Source of the DNA: Bradyrhizobium sp. CB82
GTDB taxonomy: Bacteria; Pseudomonadota; Alphaproteobacteria; Rhizobiales; Xanthobacteraceae
Length of the DNA: 64,000 nt
NCBI RefSeq assembly: GCF_029714405.1
Contig: NZ_CP121650.1
Location: forward strand, 3,167,001-3,231,000
Direction: 5' to 3'
Numbering within the stretch: position 1 is the first letter of the stretch; each line of letters opens with the position of its first letter. Positions 44,788-53,780 of the stretch are shown in pieces. The position numbers and the translations under genes are program-made. Below the pieces are notes generated by a model. That model had not been told where the DNA came from. It was given only the letters and a program-made list of their open reading frames with translations, and did not search any database.

Positions 44788-46011
44788 CTAGCGCTCGTCG
44801 GCAATCACCTTGCCGTCGTTCGGCAGCGCGCCCGGGCTCACCAGCTCGACATTGCCACCAAGCTTCGTCACCGCGCGCAACGTGGTGGCGATCTCCTCGC
44901 GGAGCGCCTCGTTCAATCCCGCCGTCTCGGCCATCAACGTCATCGAATCCGTCTCGTGCTCGCGGGTGACGACGAGGCGCAGGCGCCCGAGTGCGGGATG
45001 GCGCTTGCCGATCTCGGCGATCTGCTCGGGGCGGACGAACATGCCCTTGACCTTGGTGGTCTGGTCGGCGCGACCCATCCAGCCCTTGATACGCATGTTG
45101 GTGCGACCGCAGGAGCTCCTGCCCGGCAGCGCCGCGGTGAGGTCGCCGAGCGCAAGTCTGATCCAGGGATGATGCGGGTCGAGCGAGGTCACCACGATCT
45201 CGCCGACGTCTCCCGGCGCAACGGGATCGCCGGTGCCTGGCTTGACGATCTCCATGATCAGGTCCTCGTTGACGACCATGCCTTCGCGCGCCTCGCTCTC
45301 GAAGGCGATGAGACCGAGATCGGCGGTGCCGAACGCCTGGTAGGCGTCGATGCCGCGCGCCTTGATCTCGGCCTGGAGCGAGGGCGGAAACGCGGCGCCC
45401 GAGACCAGCGCGCGCTTGATCGAGGCGGCATCGCGCCCCGCGCTCGCGGCGGCGTCGAGCAGGATCTTCAGAAAGTCCGGCGTGCCGCTATAGCCGATCG
45501 GCCGGTAGGCCTCGATCAGTTCGAACTGCGCTTCCGTGTTGCCTGGGCCCGCAGGGATCACCGCGCAACCCAGCGCTCGCGCGGAGGCGTCGAAAATGAA
45601 GCCGCCGGGGGTCAGATGGTAGCCGAATGTGTTGAGCACGACGTCCCCGGGCCGAAAACCCGCGGCGAACAATGCTCGCGCCCCGCGCCAGGGGTCGGCC
45701 TGGGTTCCCTCCGGTTCGAAGATCGGTCCGGGCGAGGTGAAGAGTCGTGCGAATGCCCCGGGCGGAAGTGCCACGAAGCCGCCGAAGGGCAGGGAGGCCT
45801 TGTGCAGGGCCGGCAGTTCCGACTTGCGCAGCACGGGCAGCCGCGCCAGCGCCGCCCGTGAGGTCACGGAAGCCGGCTCGAAGCCCTTCAGGCGCTCGGC
45901 ATAGGCCGGAGCGGCCATGGCATGGTGCAGGATGCCCGGCAGGCGCGAGAACAGATCGGCCTCGCGCTCGTCAGGCGCGCGCGTCTCAAGGGCGTCGTAA
46001 TGGGCGGTCAT
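44788..46011 (-). CDS. Phenylacetate-CoA ligase (PaaK)-like adenylate-forming protein
   Basis: A 407-residue protein of PaaK length. AYQAFGTADLGLIAFES, then DPVAPGDVGEIVVTSLD, IRLALGDLTAALPG and GRADQTTKVKGMFVRPEQIAEI are PaaK-family signatures, including the C-terminal domain. The usual serine/threonine-glycine-rich P-loop is replaced at 91-102 by FTSPGPIFEPEG, so ATP binding may be altered. The gene lies near a Liv transporter and another acyl-CoA synthetase, which suggests activation of an imported aromatic or fatty acid. It is divergent from the epimerase gene, with 84 bases between their starts. Confidence 0.78.
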   Translation of the reverse strand: MTAHYDALETRAPDEREADLFSRLPGILHHAMAAPAYAERLKGFEPASVTSRAALARLPVLRKSELPALHKASLPFGGFVALPPGAFARLFTSPGPIFEPEGTQADPWRGARALFAAGFRPGDVVLNTFGYHLTPGGFIFDASARALGCAVIPAGPGNTEAQFELIEAYRPIGYSGTPDFLKILLDAAASAGRDAASIKRALVSGAAFPPSLQAEIKARGIDAYQAFGTADLGLIAFESEAREGMVVNEDLIMEIVKPGTGDPVAPGDVGEIVVTSLDPHHPWIRLALGDLTAALPGRSSCGRTNMRIKGWMGRADQTTKVKGMFVRPEQIAEIGKRHPALGRLRLVVTREHETDSMTLMAETAGLNEALREEIATTLRAVTKLGGNVELVSPGALPNDGKVIADER

Positions 46012-46095
46012 GGCTGGTCCTCAACTGGTTCGCATCCGTTGCGCCGCCTCGCGCGCGTCGCTATCAGGGCGGCAACCGGAGCTGGAGAAGATGGA

Positions 46096-47247
46096 ATGGC
46101 CAACGAACAGGGGATCACGACGGACGAGGCCGCCGATGTCGTCGCCAGATTGAAGCAGCGGATGATCGGCGAGGCGCTGCCGTTGTGGTCGGGCGAGGGC
46201 TGGGATGCCGCTTCGGGCGGCTTCATCGACCGTCTGCACAAGGATGGCTCGGCGGATCGTGCGGCGCCGCGCCGGGTTTTCGTGCAGGCCCGCCAGATCT
46301 ACTGCTACGCCAAGGCGGCGCAGATGGGCTGGTATCCGGATGGCCGTGCGATCGCAGTGAAGGGCCTCGAATACATGCTGGCGCGTGCCAAGGCGCCGGA
46401 CGGCCGTCCCGGCTATGTGCACCGGCTGACGCCGGAGGGTACCGTGCTGGACGGCAAGCGCGACGCCTACGACCACGCCTTCATCCTGCTCGCACTTGCG
46501 ACCGTCTACGCGCTGGACAAGGACGCGCAAATTCGCGCCGAGATCGACGCGCTGCTCGCCTTTATCGACGCGCATCTGCGCTCGCCACATGGCGGCGTTC
46601 ACGAGAGCCTGCCGACGGCGATGCCGCGCCGGCAGAATCCGCACATGCATTTGTTCGAGTCGATGATCGCGTGCTTTGATGCGACGCACGATCTGTCGTT
46701 CCAGAATCGCGCCGGCGAGTTCTTCGCGTTGTTTCTGGCCAATCTCTACGACAAGCAGAAGCGCGTGCTCGGCGAATATTTCGAGGAGGACTGGTCGAAG
46801 ATCGAGCCGGCCAGCGTCGAGCCCGGGCACCAGGCCGAATGGGTCTGGCTTCTGAAAGGGTTCGAGCGCATCACTGGCTGCCCGACGGGGCGCTATCGCG
46901 GCGAATTGCTTGAGACGGCGGTGCGCAGTTACGATACCGCCACCGGCTGCCTCATCGACGAAGCCGACGTCGACGGCAACATCCGTCGGCATTCGCGGCG
47001 GCTGTGGCCGCAGACCGAGATCGCGAAAGCGTGGATCGCGCAAGCCGAATCGGGCGAGCCGGGCGCAGCGGACAAGGCGCGCGCGGCGCTGGTTCGGCTT
47101 GAACGGCACTATCTCAGCCATCCCGTGAGGGGCGGCTGGTACGATCAATTCGACCGCGAAGGCAAGTCGCTGGTCGAGACCATTCCTGCGTCGTCGTTCT
47201 ATCATGTTCTCTGCGCGGTGACGGAAGCCGAGCAAGTGCTGGCCTAG
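46096..47247 (+). CDS. N-acylglucosamine 2-epimerase / mannose isomerase (AGE) family protein
   Basis: A 383-residue alpha/alpha-barrel protein. The ATG at 46096 has GGAGAAG five bases upstream; the frame is open further but without homologous-looking sequence. The family's histidine motifs are visible: YDHAFILLAL, PHMHLFESMIACFDATHD, and the hallmark EPGHQAEWVWLL, with WPQTEIAKAWI near the end. AGE enzymes epimerise N-acylglucosamine at C2 or isomerise mannose to fructose or mannose-6-phosphate analogues. Which one applies cannot be decided. The gene stands alone and is followed by a strong terminator hairpin. Confidence 0.83.
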   Translation: MANEQGITTDEAADVVARLKQRMIGEALPLWSGEGWDAASGGFIDRLHKDGSADRAAPRRVFVQARQIYCYAKAAQMGWYPDGRAIAVKGLEYMLARAKAPDGRPGYVHRLTPEGTVLDGKRDAYDHAFILLALATVYALDKDAQIRAEIDALLAFIDAHLRSPHGGVHESLPTAMPRRQNPHMHLFESMIACFDATHDLSFQNRAGEFFALFLANLYDKQKRVLGEYFEEDWSKIEPASVEPGHQAEWVWLLKGFERITGCPTGRYRGELLETAVRSYDTATGCLIDEADVDGNIRRHSRRLWPQTEIAKAWIAQAESGEPGAADKARAALVRLERHYLSHPVRGGWYDQFDREGKSLVETIPASSFYHVLCAVTEAEQVLA

Positions 47248-47249
47248 GA

Positions 47250-47277
47250 GGCTTGGTTCTGATTCCAGAACCAAGCC
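47250..47277 (+). terminator. Rho-independent-type terminator after the AGE gene
   Basis: A perfect 12-bp stem (GGCTTGGTTCTG with CAGAACCAAGCC) and a four-base loop start three bases after the AGE stop and are followed by TGATTTGTTTTG. It could also act for the convergent livF transcript. Confidence 0.75.
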
Positions 47278-47280
47278 TGA

Positions 47281-47339
47281 TTTGTTTTGACGCGTTTTCT
47301 TCACGCGAACCGGTTTCCACTTTGCTCGAAAACGCTATG
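47281..47339. repeat. Short interspersed repeat of bradyrhizobial type
   Basis: The stretch contains GACGCGTTTTCTTCACGCG followed by AACCGGTTTCCACTTTGC and TCGAAAACGC. I recognise this as a sequence found scattered between genes of Bradyrhizobium and relatives. It lies between the terminator hairpin and the end of livF. Only one copy is in this window, so the call rests on recollection. Confidence 0.5.
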
Positions 47340-47344
47340 GATGC

Positions 47345-48184
47345 TCACAGCCAGCGCTTGCGCCGCTTGAAGCTCTTGAGGTTCTTGAAGCTCTTGCGTT
47401 GGTCGCCGGCGCCACCGAGGTAGAACTCCTTGACGTCCTCGTTGTCGCGCAGCTCGTCGGCGGTGCCGTCGAGCACGACCTTGCCCTGCTCCATGATGTA
47501 GCCATGGCTCGCAACCGAGAGCGCGGCGCGCGCATTCTGCTCGACCAGCAGGATGGTGACACCGAGGTCGCGATTGATCTTCTTGATGATCGCGAACACT
47601 TCCTTCACGAGCAGCGGCGACAGCCCCATCGACGGCTCGTCCATCAAGATCATCTTCGGGCGCGCCATCAGCGCGCGACCGATCGCGAGCATCTGCTGTT
47701 CGCCGCCGGACAGATATCCGGCGAGGCCCGTGCGCTCCTTCAGACGCGGGAAATAGTTGAAGACCATGGCGAGATCGGCATCGACTTCGCGGTCGCTGCG
47801 GGTGAAGGCGCCGAGCTTGAGGTTCTCCAGCGACGTCATGTCGGCCACGATGCGTCGGCCCTCCATCACCTGGAAGATGCCGCGGCGGACGATCTTGTCG
47901 GGATCGATGCCGTTGATGCGGTCGCCGTCGAACATGATCTCGCCGCGCGTGACCTCACCGTCTTCGGTTTTGAGCAGGCCGGAGATCGCCTTCAGCGTCG
48001 TCGATTTGCCGGCGCCATTGGCGCCCAGCAGCGCCACGATCGCACCCTTGGGTACCTCGAGGCTCAAGCCCCGCAGCACCAGGATCACGTCGTCGTAGAC
48101 GACCTCGATGTTGCGCACGCTGAGCAGCGGCGGCGTGGGAACGACGCTCGGGGAGGGGCGCTCGATATGAGCCACGTCACTCAT
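47345..48184 (-). CDS. livF: Branched-chain amino acid-type ABC transporter ATP-binding protein LivF
   Basis: A 279-residue ATPase: Walker A GANGAGKST near 54-62, signature LSGGEQQMLAIGRAL, Walker B MILMDEPSMGL and the LVEQNARAAL switch region typical of LivF. It is longer than typical LivF because of about 20 N-terminal residues and a basic C-terminal tail (KSFKNLKSFKRRKR). It pairs with LivG (53777-54601) to energise LivH/LivM. A repeat element of about 100 bases lies between livK and this gene, so it may have partly separate expression. Confidence 0.92.
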   Translation of the reverse strand: MSDVAHIERPSPSVVPTPPLLSVRNIEVVYDDVILVLRGLSLEVPKGAIVALLGANGAGKSTTLKAISGLLKTEDGEVTRGEIMFDGDRINGIDPDKIVRRGIFQVMEGRRIVADMTSLENLKLGAFTRSDREVDADLAMVFNYFPRLKERTGLAGYLSGGEQQMLAIGRALMARPKMILMDEPSMGLSPLLVKEVFAIIKKINRDLGVTILLVEQNARAALSVASHGYIMEQGKVVLDGTADELRDNEDVKEFYLGGAGDQRKSFKNLKSFKRRKRWL

Positions 48185-48202
48185 GGTCAGTTACTCTCTC
48201 GA

Positions 48203-48304
48203 TGTCGTGACCCGCGAAGGCGGGTGACCCAGTATTCCAGAGACGCCTGAGGTTCCCTGAGAAGCGGCGGCGTACTGGATCCCCCACCTGCGCGGGGGAT
48301 GACA
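48203..48304. repeat. MITE-like inverted-repeat element between livK and livF
   Basis: Two hairpin-forming ends of about 30 bases (left containing CCCGCGAAGGCGGG, right containing CCCCCACCTGCGCGGGGG) are partly complementary to each other. They lie inward to a GACCCAGTAT / GTACTGGATC pair. The layout is that of small non-autonomous elements common between bradyrhizobial genes. No ORF is present. Confidence 0.65.
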
Positions 48305-48328
48305 GTTGTATGTGGGGTAATGATCGGC

Positions 48329-49612
48329 TCACCACCCGAACCATTCCCGCTTACGCGGCAGCTCGACGGTCTTCACCTTCTCGAGCTTGATCGCGCCCTT
48401 GGCCATGAGGTCGTTGAGGTCGCCGTCGGTCGCACCGGTCACCTTGGCGCGATAGAGGTCGACCTTCATTGTGCCGCGGTGATCCTTCTCGGTGTAGGTC
48501 GAGGGGTTGCAGACGCCCTCCATGCCTGCCGGCACCCAGTCCTTCTTCTGGTAGTAGCCCTTGGCGACGTTCTCGCCGGTCGCGCCCCCGTTCTTGACGG
48601 CCCAGTCCAGCGCCTCCCTCATGTACATCGCCGAACACACGGCTGCGACGTAATGCACGGGGCGATACACCTTGCCGGTCGGATCCGACATCTTCGAGAT
48701 TTCCATCACCGTTTTCATGCCGGGCGCGTCGCCGCCCCAACTGACCGCGGTGCGCAAGGGGAAGATTACGCCGTCGGCGGCATCGCCTGCGGTCTTGGCG
48801 GCGTTCTCGTCCATGCCCCAGACATTGCCCAGGAACTGGATGTCGAGGCCGGCCGACTTGCAGGCCTTCATCACCGAGATGTTGGAGGCCGCGGTGTTGC
48901 CGAGATAGGCGTAGTTGGCGCCCGAGGACTTCAGGCTGAGGCACTGGGCGCTGTAGTCGCCCGGCGTCAGCGCGAACACCAACGGCGGCAGCACCTCGAA
49001 GCCGAGCTCCTGCGCCAGCGCCTCGCCGGCGGCCTTCGGCGCGTTCGGGTAGGGGTGGTTCGCGCCCATATGGACGAACTTCGGCTTGCCGCTCTTGCCC
49101 TTGGCTTTCCAATCTTCAGCCGCCCACATCAGCATCGCGCGCAGCGCATCCGAATAGGTCGGACCGTAGAAGAAATTATAGGGCGCGGCCTTCGCCTTGC
49201 CGCTGGTGCCTTCGGGATCGGTCAGCGCGGCGGCATAGGAGCCCGACATGTCGGGGATCTTGTCCTGCGCGAGGAAGCCGGTCAGTGCCTCGGTGTCGGC
49301 GGTGCCCCAGCCCATGATCGCTGCGACCTTGGTGTCGGGCGCCGACCACTTCTTGTACAGCGCGATCGCGCGCGGCACCTGATAACCGTAATCATTGGTA
49401 TCGAGTTTGAGCTGCTTGCCGCCGATGCCGCCGCTCTTGTTGATCCACGCAAACGTGTCGGCGACCGCCTGGCCGTAAGGCGTGCCGACGTCGGACGTGC
49501 CGCCGGAATAATCGGCGAGGTGACCGATCGCGATCTGCGCCCGCGCGCTGGCCGAAAAGGCTGCGATCGCAAGCGCGAGCGACGCGGTGCTCAAAAAGGA
49601 TTTCGTCTTCAT
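48329..49612 (-). CDS. livK: Periplasmic substrate-binding protein of the Liv-type ABC transporter
   Basis: A 427-residue type-1 periplasmic binding protein. The start MKTKSFLSTASLALAIAA has an AGGAGG site nearby and a classical signal peptide, with probable cleavage after ARA-Q at about residue 25. IAIGHLADYSGGTSDVG follows, and AAIMGWGTADTEALT, YAYLGNTAASNIS and LDIQFLGNVWGMDEN are family-like segments. It delivers the ligand to LivH/LivM. It lies 43 bases after livM. The subfamily is one often linked to aromatic or dicarboxylate-like ligands rather than leucine itself, but specificity cannot be read from sequence. Confidence 0.87.
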   Translation of the reverse strand: MKTKSFLSTASLALAIAAFSASARAQIAIGHLADYSGGTSDVGTPYGQAVADTFAWINKSGGIGGKQLKLDTNDYGYQVPRAIALYKKWSAPDTKVAAIMGWGTADTEALTGFLAQDKIPDMSGSYAAALTDPEGTSGKAKAAPYNFFYGPTYSDALRAMLMWAAEDWKAKGKSGKPKFVHMGANHPYPNAPKAAGEALAQELGFEVLPPLVFALTPGDYSAQCLSLKSSGANYAYLGNTAASNISVMKACKSAGLDIQFLGNVWGMDENAAKTAGDAADGVIFPLRTAVSWGGDAPGMKTVMEISKMSDPTGKVYRPVHYVAAVCSAMYMREALDWAVKNGGATGENVAKGYYQKKDWVPAGMEGVCNPSTYTEKDHRGTMKVDLYRAKVTGATDGDLNDLMAKGAIKLEKVKTVELPRKREWFGW

Positions 49613-49655
49613 CGGTTGGTTCCTCCTGTTATCGTTTCCGTCCAATTGCCCGCGC

Positions 49656-50729
49656 TCAATGCGAGAACGGGTAGAGTTTCCAGTAGGCCTTGATCTGCCG
49701 CCAGCGATGCGCGAGCCCATCCGGCTCGAACATCAGGAACGCGATGATGATGAGGCCGATCGCGATCTCGCGCAGGAACGTAATGTTGGTGTTGAGCGAC
49801 AGCGCATGATCGATCGCGCCGCCCTTCAGATGCAGGCTGAGCCACTCCATCGATTCCGGCAGCAGCACCACGAAGGCGGTGCCCATCAGCGTACCCATGA
49901 TCGAACCGGTGCCGCCGATGATGATCATGGCGAGGAACAGAATCGATCGCTCGATGCCGAAACCCTCCTGCGAGACGACCTGCTGGTAGTGCGCATAGAG
50001 CGCACCGGCAATGCCGGCGAAGAAGGCGGCGAGCGCAAACGACAGCGTGCGGTATTTCGTCAGGTTGATGCCCATGATCTCCGCGGAGAGATAGTGGTCG
50101 CGGATCGCGACCAGCGCGCGGCCGTCGCGCGTGCGCATCAGATTGGTGACGAGGATGTAGCTCGCGAGCACGTAGGCGAGCACGACGTAGAAATATTGCT
50201 TATCGCCACGCAGCGTATAGCCGAAGATCGAGAACGGTTCGGCGCTGGCCGGCACCGAACCGCCGGAGAACCATTCGGCGCGCGAGAAGAAGTCGAGCAG
50301 GATGTATTGCGCCGCGAGCGTCGCGATGACGAGATAGAGCCCCTTCAGCCGCGCCGCCGGAATGCCGAAGATCAGACCAACGAGCGCGGTGACGATGCCG
50401 GCGAGCGGGATCGCGAAGAACACCGGGATCGGCGCGTTGTTGGAGATATAGGCCGAGGTGAAGGCGCCCAGCAGGAAGAAGGCGGCGTGGCCGATCGAGA
50501 TCTGGCCGGTGAAGCCGACCAGGATGTTGAGGCCAAGTGCCGCGATCGAGAAGATGCCGATCTGGATCAGGATGCTGAGCCAGTAGCCGCCGAAGAATTG
50601 CGGTGCGAGGCAGAGCAGGAGCACGCCGGCGATCGCAAAGTTGCGGCTGGTCCTGGTCGGGAAGATCGTGGTGTCGGCCGCGTAGGTCGTGCGGAAATCA
50701 CCAGCAGGGATGAGGGCAGGGCCGGCCAT
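49656..50729 (-). CDS. livM: Liv-type ABC transporter permease LivM
   Basis: A 357-residue permease starting at MAGPALIPAG, two bases after livH. About ten hydrophobic segments are present. LNILVGFTGQISIGHAAFFLLGAFTSAY is the conserved LivM segment, and RDHYLSAEIMGINLTKYRTLSFALAAFFAGIAGAL contains the EAA-like coupling loop for the ATPases. IERSILFLAMIIIGGTGSIMG follows. The longer frame upstream overlaps livH and is an artefact. It forms the channel with LivH. Confidence 0.92.
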   Translation of the reverse strand: MAGPALIPAGDFRTTYAADTTIFPTRTSRNFAIAGVLLLCLAPQFFGGYWLSILIQIGIFSIAALGLNILVGFTGQISIGHAAFFLLGAFTSAYISNNAPIPVFFAIPLAGIVTALVGLIFGIPAARLKGLYLVIATLAAQYILLDFFSRAEWFSGGSVPASAEPFSIFGYTLRGDKQYFYVVLAYVLASYILVTNLMRTRDGRALVAIRDHYLSAEIMGINLTKYRTLSFALAAFFAGIAGALYAHYQQVVSQEGFGIERSILFLAMIIIGGTGSIMGTLMGTAFVVLLPESMEWLSLHLKGGAIDHALSLNTNITFLREIAIGLIIIAFLMFEPDGLAHRWRQIKAYWKLYPFSH

Positions 50730-50731
50730 GG

Positions 50732-51625
50732 TCAAATCCGCTCGATGTCGTGGGTGCCGAACAGGCCGTAAGGCTTGATCATCAGCACGATGATCAGGAC
50801 GTAGAAGGGCGCGATCTCGTAGAGATTGCCCCAGTGCAGATACTGGCTGTCGACATATTGCGCGAAGTTCTCGAGAAGTCCGATGATGATGCCGCCGAGC
50901 ACGGCGCCACCGACCGAATCGAGCCCGCCGAGGATCGCCGCTGGAAACACCTTGATGCCGTAGGCGGCCAGCCCCGACGATACGCCGTTCACCACGGCGA
51001 CGACGACGCCAGCGACTGCCGACACCGTCGCCGAGATCGCCCAGGCCATCGCGAACACGCTTTTCACGGAAATGCCGAGCGACTGCGCCACTTGCTGATT
51101 GAACGCGGTCGCTCGCATCGCAAGGCCATATTTCGAGGCGCGGAAGAACCAGGCCATGCCGATCATCATTGCGACCGACACGACGAGGCTCATGATATAG
51201 ACGGTCTGGATCTGAAGCCCGAACAGGTTCAACGACTGGCTCTCGAACACGCGCGGGAAGGGCTGCGGGTTGACGCCGAACATCCACTTCAGCGCGGCCT
51301 GGAACACGGTGGAGAGACCGATCGTCACCATGATCACCGAGATGATCGGCTCACCGATCATCGGCCTGAGGATCAGCACCTGGATCGCGATTCCGAAGAC
51401 GAACATGAAGACGAGTGTCATCGGCATGCCGATCCAGAACGGCACCTGGTATTTTGCCAGCAGCGCCCAGCACACCCAGGCGCCGACCAGCAGCAATTCA
51501 CCTTGCGCGAAGTTGACGACCTGCGTTGCCTTGTAGATCAGCACAAACGACATCGCGACGACGCCATAGAGCGTGCCGACCACGAGGCCGTTGACCAGGA
51601 GCTGTATGAGGAATGCGGTGTTCAT
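50732..51625 (-). CDS. livH: Liv-type ABC transporter permease LivH
   Basis: A 297-residue permease of standard LivH length with about eight hydrophobic segments. QLLVNGLVVGTLYGVVAMSF opens it and the VNFAQGELLLVGAWVCW segment is diagnostic. QSLGISVKSVFAMAWAISATVSAVAGVV contains the coupling region. It precedes livM by two bases. The upstream gene (acyl-CoA synthetase) is separated by 223 bases containing a long inverted-repeat element, so livH may have its own promoter or depend on read-through. Confidence 0.92.
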   Translation of the reverse strand: MNTAFLIQLLVNGLVVGTLYGVVAMSFVLIYKATQVVNFAQGELLLVGAWVCWALLAKYQVPFWIGMPMTLVFMFVFGIAIQVLILRPMIGEPIISVIMVTIGLSTVFQAALKWMFGVNPQPFPRVFESQSLNLFGLQIQTVYIMSLVVSVAMMIGMAWFFRASKYGLAMRATAFNQQVAQSLGISVKSVFAMAWAISATVSAVAGVVVAVVNGVSSGLAAYGIKVFPAAILGGLDSVGGAVLGGIIIGLLENFAQYVDSQYLHWGNLYEIAPFYVLIIVLMIKPYGLFGTHDIERI

Positions 51626-51659
51626 GTCGAGGCCTGCGCAGAATGCAGAAGCGGTGGCG

Positions 51660-51813
51660 GTGCACCCTCTCCCCTTGTGGGAGAGGGTGGCTTCGCGAAG
51701 CGAAGACGGGTGAGGGGTTGTCTCGGCGGTGACGATGCGGAGAGAGAACCCCTCACCCGAGTGGGGGTATGGCCGATGGCGGAGATGCCCTCTCCCACAA
51801 GGGGAGGGGGCAC
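51660..51813. repeat. MITE-like long inverted repeat between the acyl-CoA synthetase and livH
   Basis: A 154-base element with nearly perfect terminal inverted repeats: GTGCACCCTCTCCCCTTGTG at the left and its near complement ending in GGGGAGGGGGCAC at the right. Nested complementary segments (GGGTGAGGGGTT with AACCCCTCACCC) allow the whole element to fold into one long hairpin. No ORF is present. The CTCTCCC...GGGAGAG core is of a kind I know as abundant in Bradyrhizobium. Confidence 0.8.
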
Positions 51814-51848
51814 AGCAACGCGCACTGCGCTCATTGCTCGGAGAGTGC

Positions 51849-53780
51849 TCACTCCGCCGCCTCCGCCAAGTGGCCGCGCCCGCCCAGGTCGACCACGCGC
51901 AGCGTGGTGCGGACGCGCTGGGTGGTGCCGTCCTGGAAGCGGATCACGGTGTCGACGGGGATGTTGGCATCGCCACGGTAGATGGCGTCGATGATATCGG
52001 CGTATTTCTCGTTGATGACGCCGCGGCGTACCTTTCGGGTGCGGGTCAGTTCGCCGTCGTCGGCGTCGAGCTCCTTGTAGAGCAGGAGGAAGCGTGAGAT
52101 GCGCTGCGCCGGAGGCAAGGTCGCGTTGACCGTCACGACCTCCTTCTGAAGCAGCTCATACACCTCGGGCCGCGAGGCGAGGTCGCTATAGGTCGTGAAG
52201 GAGAGGCGGTTTTTCTCCGCCCATTTCGAGATGATGGAGTAGCGGATGCAGATCATGGTCGCGAGTGCGTCGCGTCCCGCGCCGAGCACCACGGCTTCCG
52301 CGATATAGGGCGAGAATTTCAGCTTGTTCTCGATGAATTGCGGCGAGAAGCGCTCGCCGCGCGAGGTCTCCGCGAGGTCCTTGATGCGGTCGATGACGAC
52401 GAGCTGCCCATGAGCGTTGAAGTAGCCGGCATCGCCCGAGAACATCCAGCCATCCCGGATATCGGCGACGCTCGCCTCGGGGTTCTTGTAGTACCCTAGG
52501 AACATGTTGGGATGCCGCACCACGATCTCGCCGACGCCATGAATATCGGCATTGTCGATGCGGATCTCGATATCGTCGGCCATCGGCACGCCGGTGGTGT
52601 CGGGGTCGACCTTGCCTTCCGGGTGCAGCGTATAGGCCCCGAGCAGCTCGGTCTGGCCGTAAAGCGTGCGCAGCGGCACGCCCATCGCCTGGAAGAACTT
52701 GAAGGTGTCCGGCCCAAGCGCCGCGCCACCTGTCGCTGCCGAGCGCAGCCGCGTGAAGCCGAGGCGGTCGCGCAACGCGCGGAACAGGATCATGTCGGCG
52801 AGGCCCGAATGCTTGCCTTGCGCGAGCGCAGCCAGCCCGGTCTTCATGCCGAGATCGAACAGCCGCTGCTTGAACGGCGTCGCATCCATCACCTTCGCAC
52901 GGACATCGGCAGCGATCGACTCCCATACTCTCGGGGCAAAGAGCACAAACGTCGGCGCAATCTCGCGCAGATCGTTCATCATTGTGTCGGGCTCTTCGAC
53001 GAAATTGATCTTCATCCGGCAGAGCAAACCTTTGCCGAGCGCATAGACCTGTTCCATGATCCACGGCAGCGGCAGCACCGAGACGTATTCATCTTCCGGC
53101 CCCTTCGGATCGAAAGCGAGATAGGTCGCGCAATGGCCGAGCACACGGCCGGCGGCGAGCATCGCGAGCTTGGGATGCGAAGTGGTGCCCGACGTCGTGC
53201 AGAGGATCGCGACGTCCTCGCCCTTGGTTGCGTCTACCAGCTTGTCGTACAGCTCCGGCTCGTGTGCCGCGCGCGCACGGCCGAGCTCGGCGAGCTTTTC
53301 GGCCGGCATCAGGCGCGGATCGTCATATTTCCGCATGCCGCGCGGATCGGAATAGATGATGTGCTTCAGTTTCGGCACGCGGTCCGCAAGCCCCAAAAGC
53401 TTGTCGACCTGCTCCTCGTCCTCGGCGAAGACGAGCTGCGCCTCGCCATAGTTGAGGAGATAGCAGGCCTCCTCATCCAGCACGTCGCGGTACAGCCCGA
53501 GGCTCAAGCCGCCGATCGCGTGCGTCGCCACTTCCGCCGCGACCCAGTCCGGCCGGTTGTCGCCGATGATGCCGATGACATCGCCACGCCCAAGGCCGAG
53601 CTCGACGAGGCCGAGTGCGAAATCGCGCACCCGCTTCTGGTAGTCGCTCCAGGTGAAGAGACGCCAGAGCCCAAAATCCTTCTCGCGCAGGGCGACTTCG
53701 CTGCCGTGCTCCGTCGCATTCAGCCGCAGCAGTTTCGGATAGGTGTCGGCCTGCGCGACGCGCCCCGCATAATCCATCAT
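51849..53780 (-). CDS. AMP-forming long-chain acyl-CoA synthetase-like protein
   Basis: A 643-residue ligase converting a carboxylic acid, ATP and CoA into an acyl-CoA. The P-loop CTTSGTTSHPK is at 194-204, with S where G is usual. YGQTELLGAYTLH, GWMFSGDAGYFNAHGQLVVIDRIKD and a later LTRTRKVRRG contain the adenylate-forming A5, A7 and A10 regions. The ATG at 53780 overlaps the livG stop as ATGA and is preferred over one three codons earlier. Its place inside a Liv transporter operon suggests it activates the imported substrate, perhaps an aromatic or medium-chain acid. Confidence 0.88.
   Translation of the reverse strand: MMDYAGRVAQADTYPKLLRLNATEHGSEVALREKDFGLWRLFTWSDYQKRVRDFALGLVELGLGRGDVIGIIGDNRPDWVAAEVATHAIGGLSLGLYRDVLDEEACYLLNYGEAQLVFAEDEEQVDKLLGLADRVPKLKHIIYSDPRGMRKYDDPRLMPAEKLAELGRARAAHEPELYDKLVDATKGEDVAILCTTSGTTSHPKLAMLAAGRVLGHCATYLAFDPKGPEDEYVSVLPLPWIMEQVYALGKGLLCRMKINFVEEPDTMMNDLREIAPTFVLFAPRVWESIAADVRAKVMDATPFKQRLFDLGMKTGLAALAQGKHSGLADMILFRALRDRLGFTRLRSAATGGAALGPDTFKFFQAMGVPLRTLYGQTELLGAYTLHPEGKVDPDTTGVPMADDIEIRIDNADIHGVGEIVVRHPNMFLGYYKNPEASVADIRDGWMFSGDAGYFNAHGQLVVIDRIKDLAETSRGERFSPQFIENKLKFSPYIAEAVVLGAGRDALATMICIRYSIISKWAEKNRLSFTTYSDLASRPEVYELLQKEVVTVNATLPPAQRISRFLLLYKELDADDGELTRTRKVRRGVINEKYADIIDAIYRGDANIPVDTVIRFQDGTTQRVRTTLRVVDLGGRGHLAEAAE

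Noticed and set aside
47281..51813. The repeats in the liv region as a CRISPR array or transposase remnant
   Set aside because: There are no regularly spaced direct repeats with unique spacers and no transposase-like ORF; the elements are isolated hairpins.
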